From Muribaculaceae bacterium (GTDB taxonomy: Bacteria; Bacteroidota; Bacteroidia; Bacteroidales; Muribaculaceae), in NCBI GenBank assembly GCA_029062725.1, contig JAIDPP010000381.1, positions 1-7,188 of the forward strand: 7,188 nucleotides of DNA, given 5' to 3'. Below, piece by piece: positions 6,942 to 7,188 of this stretch. The position numbers and the translations under genes are program-made. The notes beneath the pieces were generated by a model. It was not told the DNA's origin and made no database searches. It saw only the letters and a program-made list of their open reading frames with translations. How positions within the stretch are numbered: the first letter of the stretch is position 1; each line of letters begins with the position of its first letter.

Positions 6942-7188
6942 CTATACGGGCCGGTCGGGGATGAATTTCCCGGGAGAGAGATAGACGGTGCCGGGGCCGG
7001 TGACGCGCATCATGCTCAGTCCTTCTCCGCCAAGCAGGTTTCCGAGCGACCAATTGCTCTGCATCCGGTCCTCGGAAATATTGACTAAAGCTATGATGTG
7101 GTCTTCATCAAGCTCCACAGTCTCGCCAGGCCCGAGGCACAGGGTTATGGGCGTTCCTTTAGTGTCGAGAAATACGGTGGAATATCCC
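6942..7188 (-). CDS. AIM24-family protein, C-terminal fragment (continues past the right edge)
   Basis: The last 81 residues of a - strand gene entering from the right edge and ending in TAG at 6942-6944. The text ...SLGNLLGGEGLSMMRVTGPGTVYLS matches the C-terminal signature of the AIM24 (DUF124, TIGR00266) family, which typically reads GGEGLFLxxxTGPGxVxLQ. Family members are beta-rich proteins of about 220-260 residues, so roughly two thirds of the gene lies outside the window. The bacterial function of AIM24 proteins is not established; the name comes from a yeast mitochondrial protein. The vWA gene begins 54 bases downstream in the same direction, so the two are probably in one transcript. 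I see no clear Bacteroidota promoter (TAnnTTTG) in the gap. Whether it belongs functionally with the TerY-P cluster or is only a neighbour cannot be told here. Confidence 0.82.
   Translation of the reverse strand, partial: GYSTVFLDTKGTPITLCLGPGETVELDEDHIIALVNISEDRMQSNWSLGNLLGGEGLSMMRVTGPGTVYLSPGKFIPDRPV

Noticed and set aside
6847..7053. Small - strand frame of 68 codons spanning the AIM24 / vWA junction
   Set aside because: A different frame in the same region encodes the recognisable AIM24 C-terminus, and the small frame overlaps the vWA gene start. Its composition is arginine- and proline-rich, as expected of an out-of-frame reading.

Overview
The window looks like a chromosomal segment from a Bacteroidota bacterium, most likely order Bacteroidales. 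The evidence is a class III fructose-1,6-bisphosphatase, start codons without convincing Shine-Dalgarno sequences, tight gene spacing and moderately GC-rich coding. A gut lineage such as Muribaculaceae is possible but is only a guess. There is no sign of a transposase, integrase, phage gene, CRISPR array or RNA gene. No gene-free stretch is longer than about 120 bases.

Layout: the + strand holds the 3' two thirds of a class III fructose-1,6-bisphosphatase gene (window start to 1349). After a 117-base convergent gap carrying a long perfect inverted repeat (1413-1455), the rest of the window is a - strand gene cluster. It is read from the right edge to 1467: the C-terminal end of an AIM24-family protein; a TerY-like von Willebrand A protein with a cysteine-rich TerY-C domain; a PP2C-family phosphatase with an extra N-terminal region that includes an Ig-like segment; a serine/threonine-type protein kinase with a zinc ribbon and a beta-rich tail; and a large protein with an N-terminal TerB-like domain and an unassigned remainder. 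Gaps between these genes are 54, 6, 11 and 28 bases, so they are probably co-transcribed. Transcription probably ends at the hairpin, which is followed by five T on that strand.

The vWA + PP2C + kinase set matches the 'TerY-P' (TerY-phosphorylation) triad, known from comparative genomics of tellurium-resistance/chemical-stress genes. As I recall, it has also been seen among antiphage candidates. The likely logic is a cytosolic phospho-switch: the kinase and PP2C set the phosphorylation state of a target, the vWA protein acts as a metal-dependent scaffold, and the TerB protein is a candidate target or output. No protein has an evident signal peptide or membrane segment. The most unusual detail is in the kinase. 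Its beta-3 lysine is replaced by glycine, while a lysine sits in the glycine-rich loop at the position used by eukaryotic WNK ('with no lysine') kinases.
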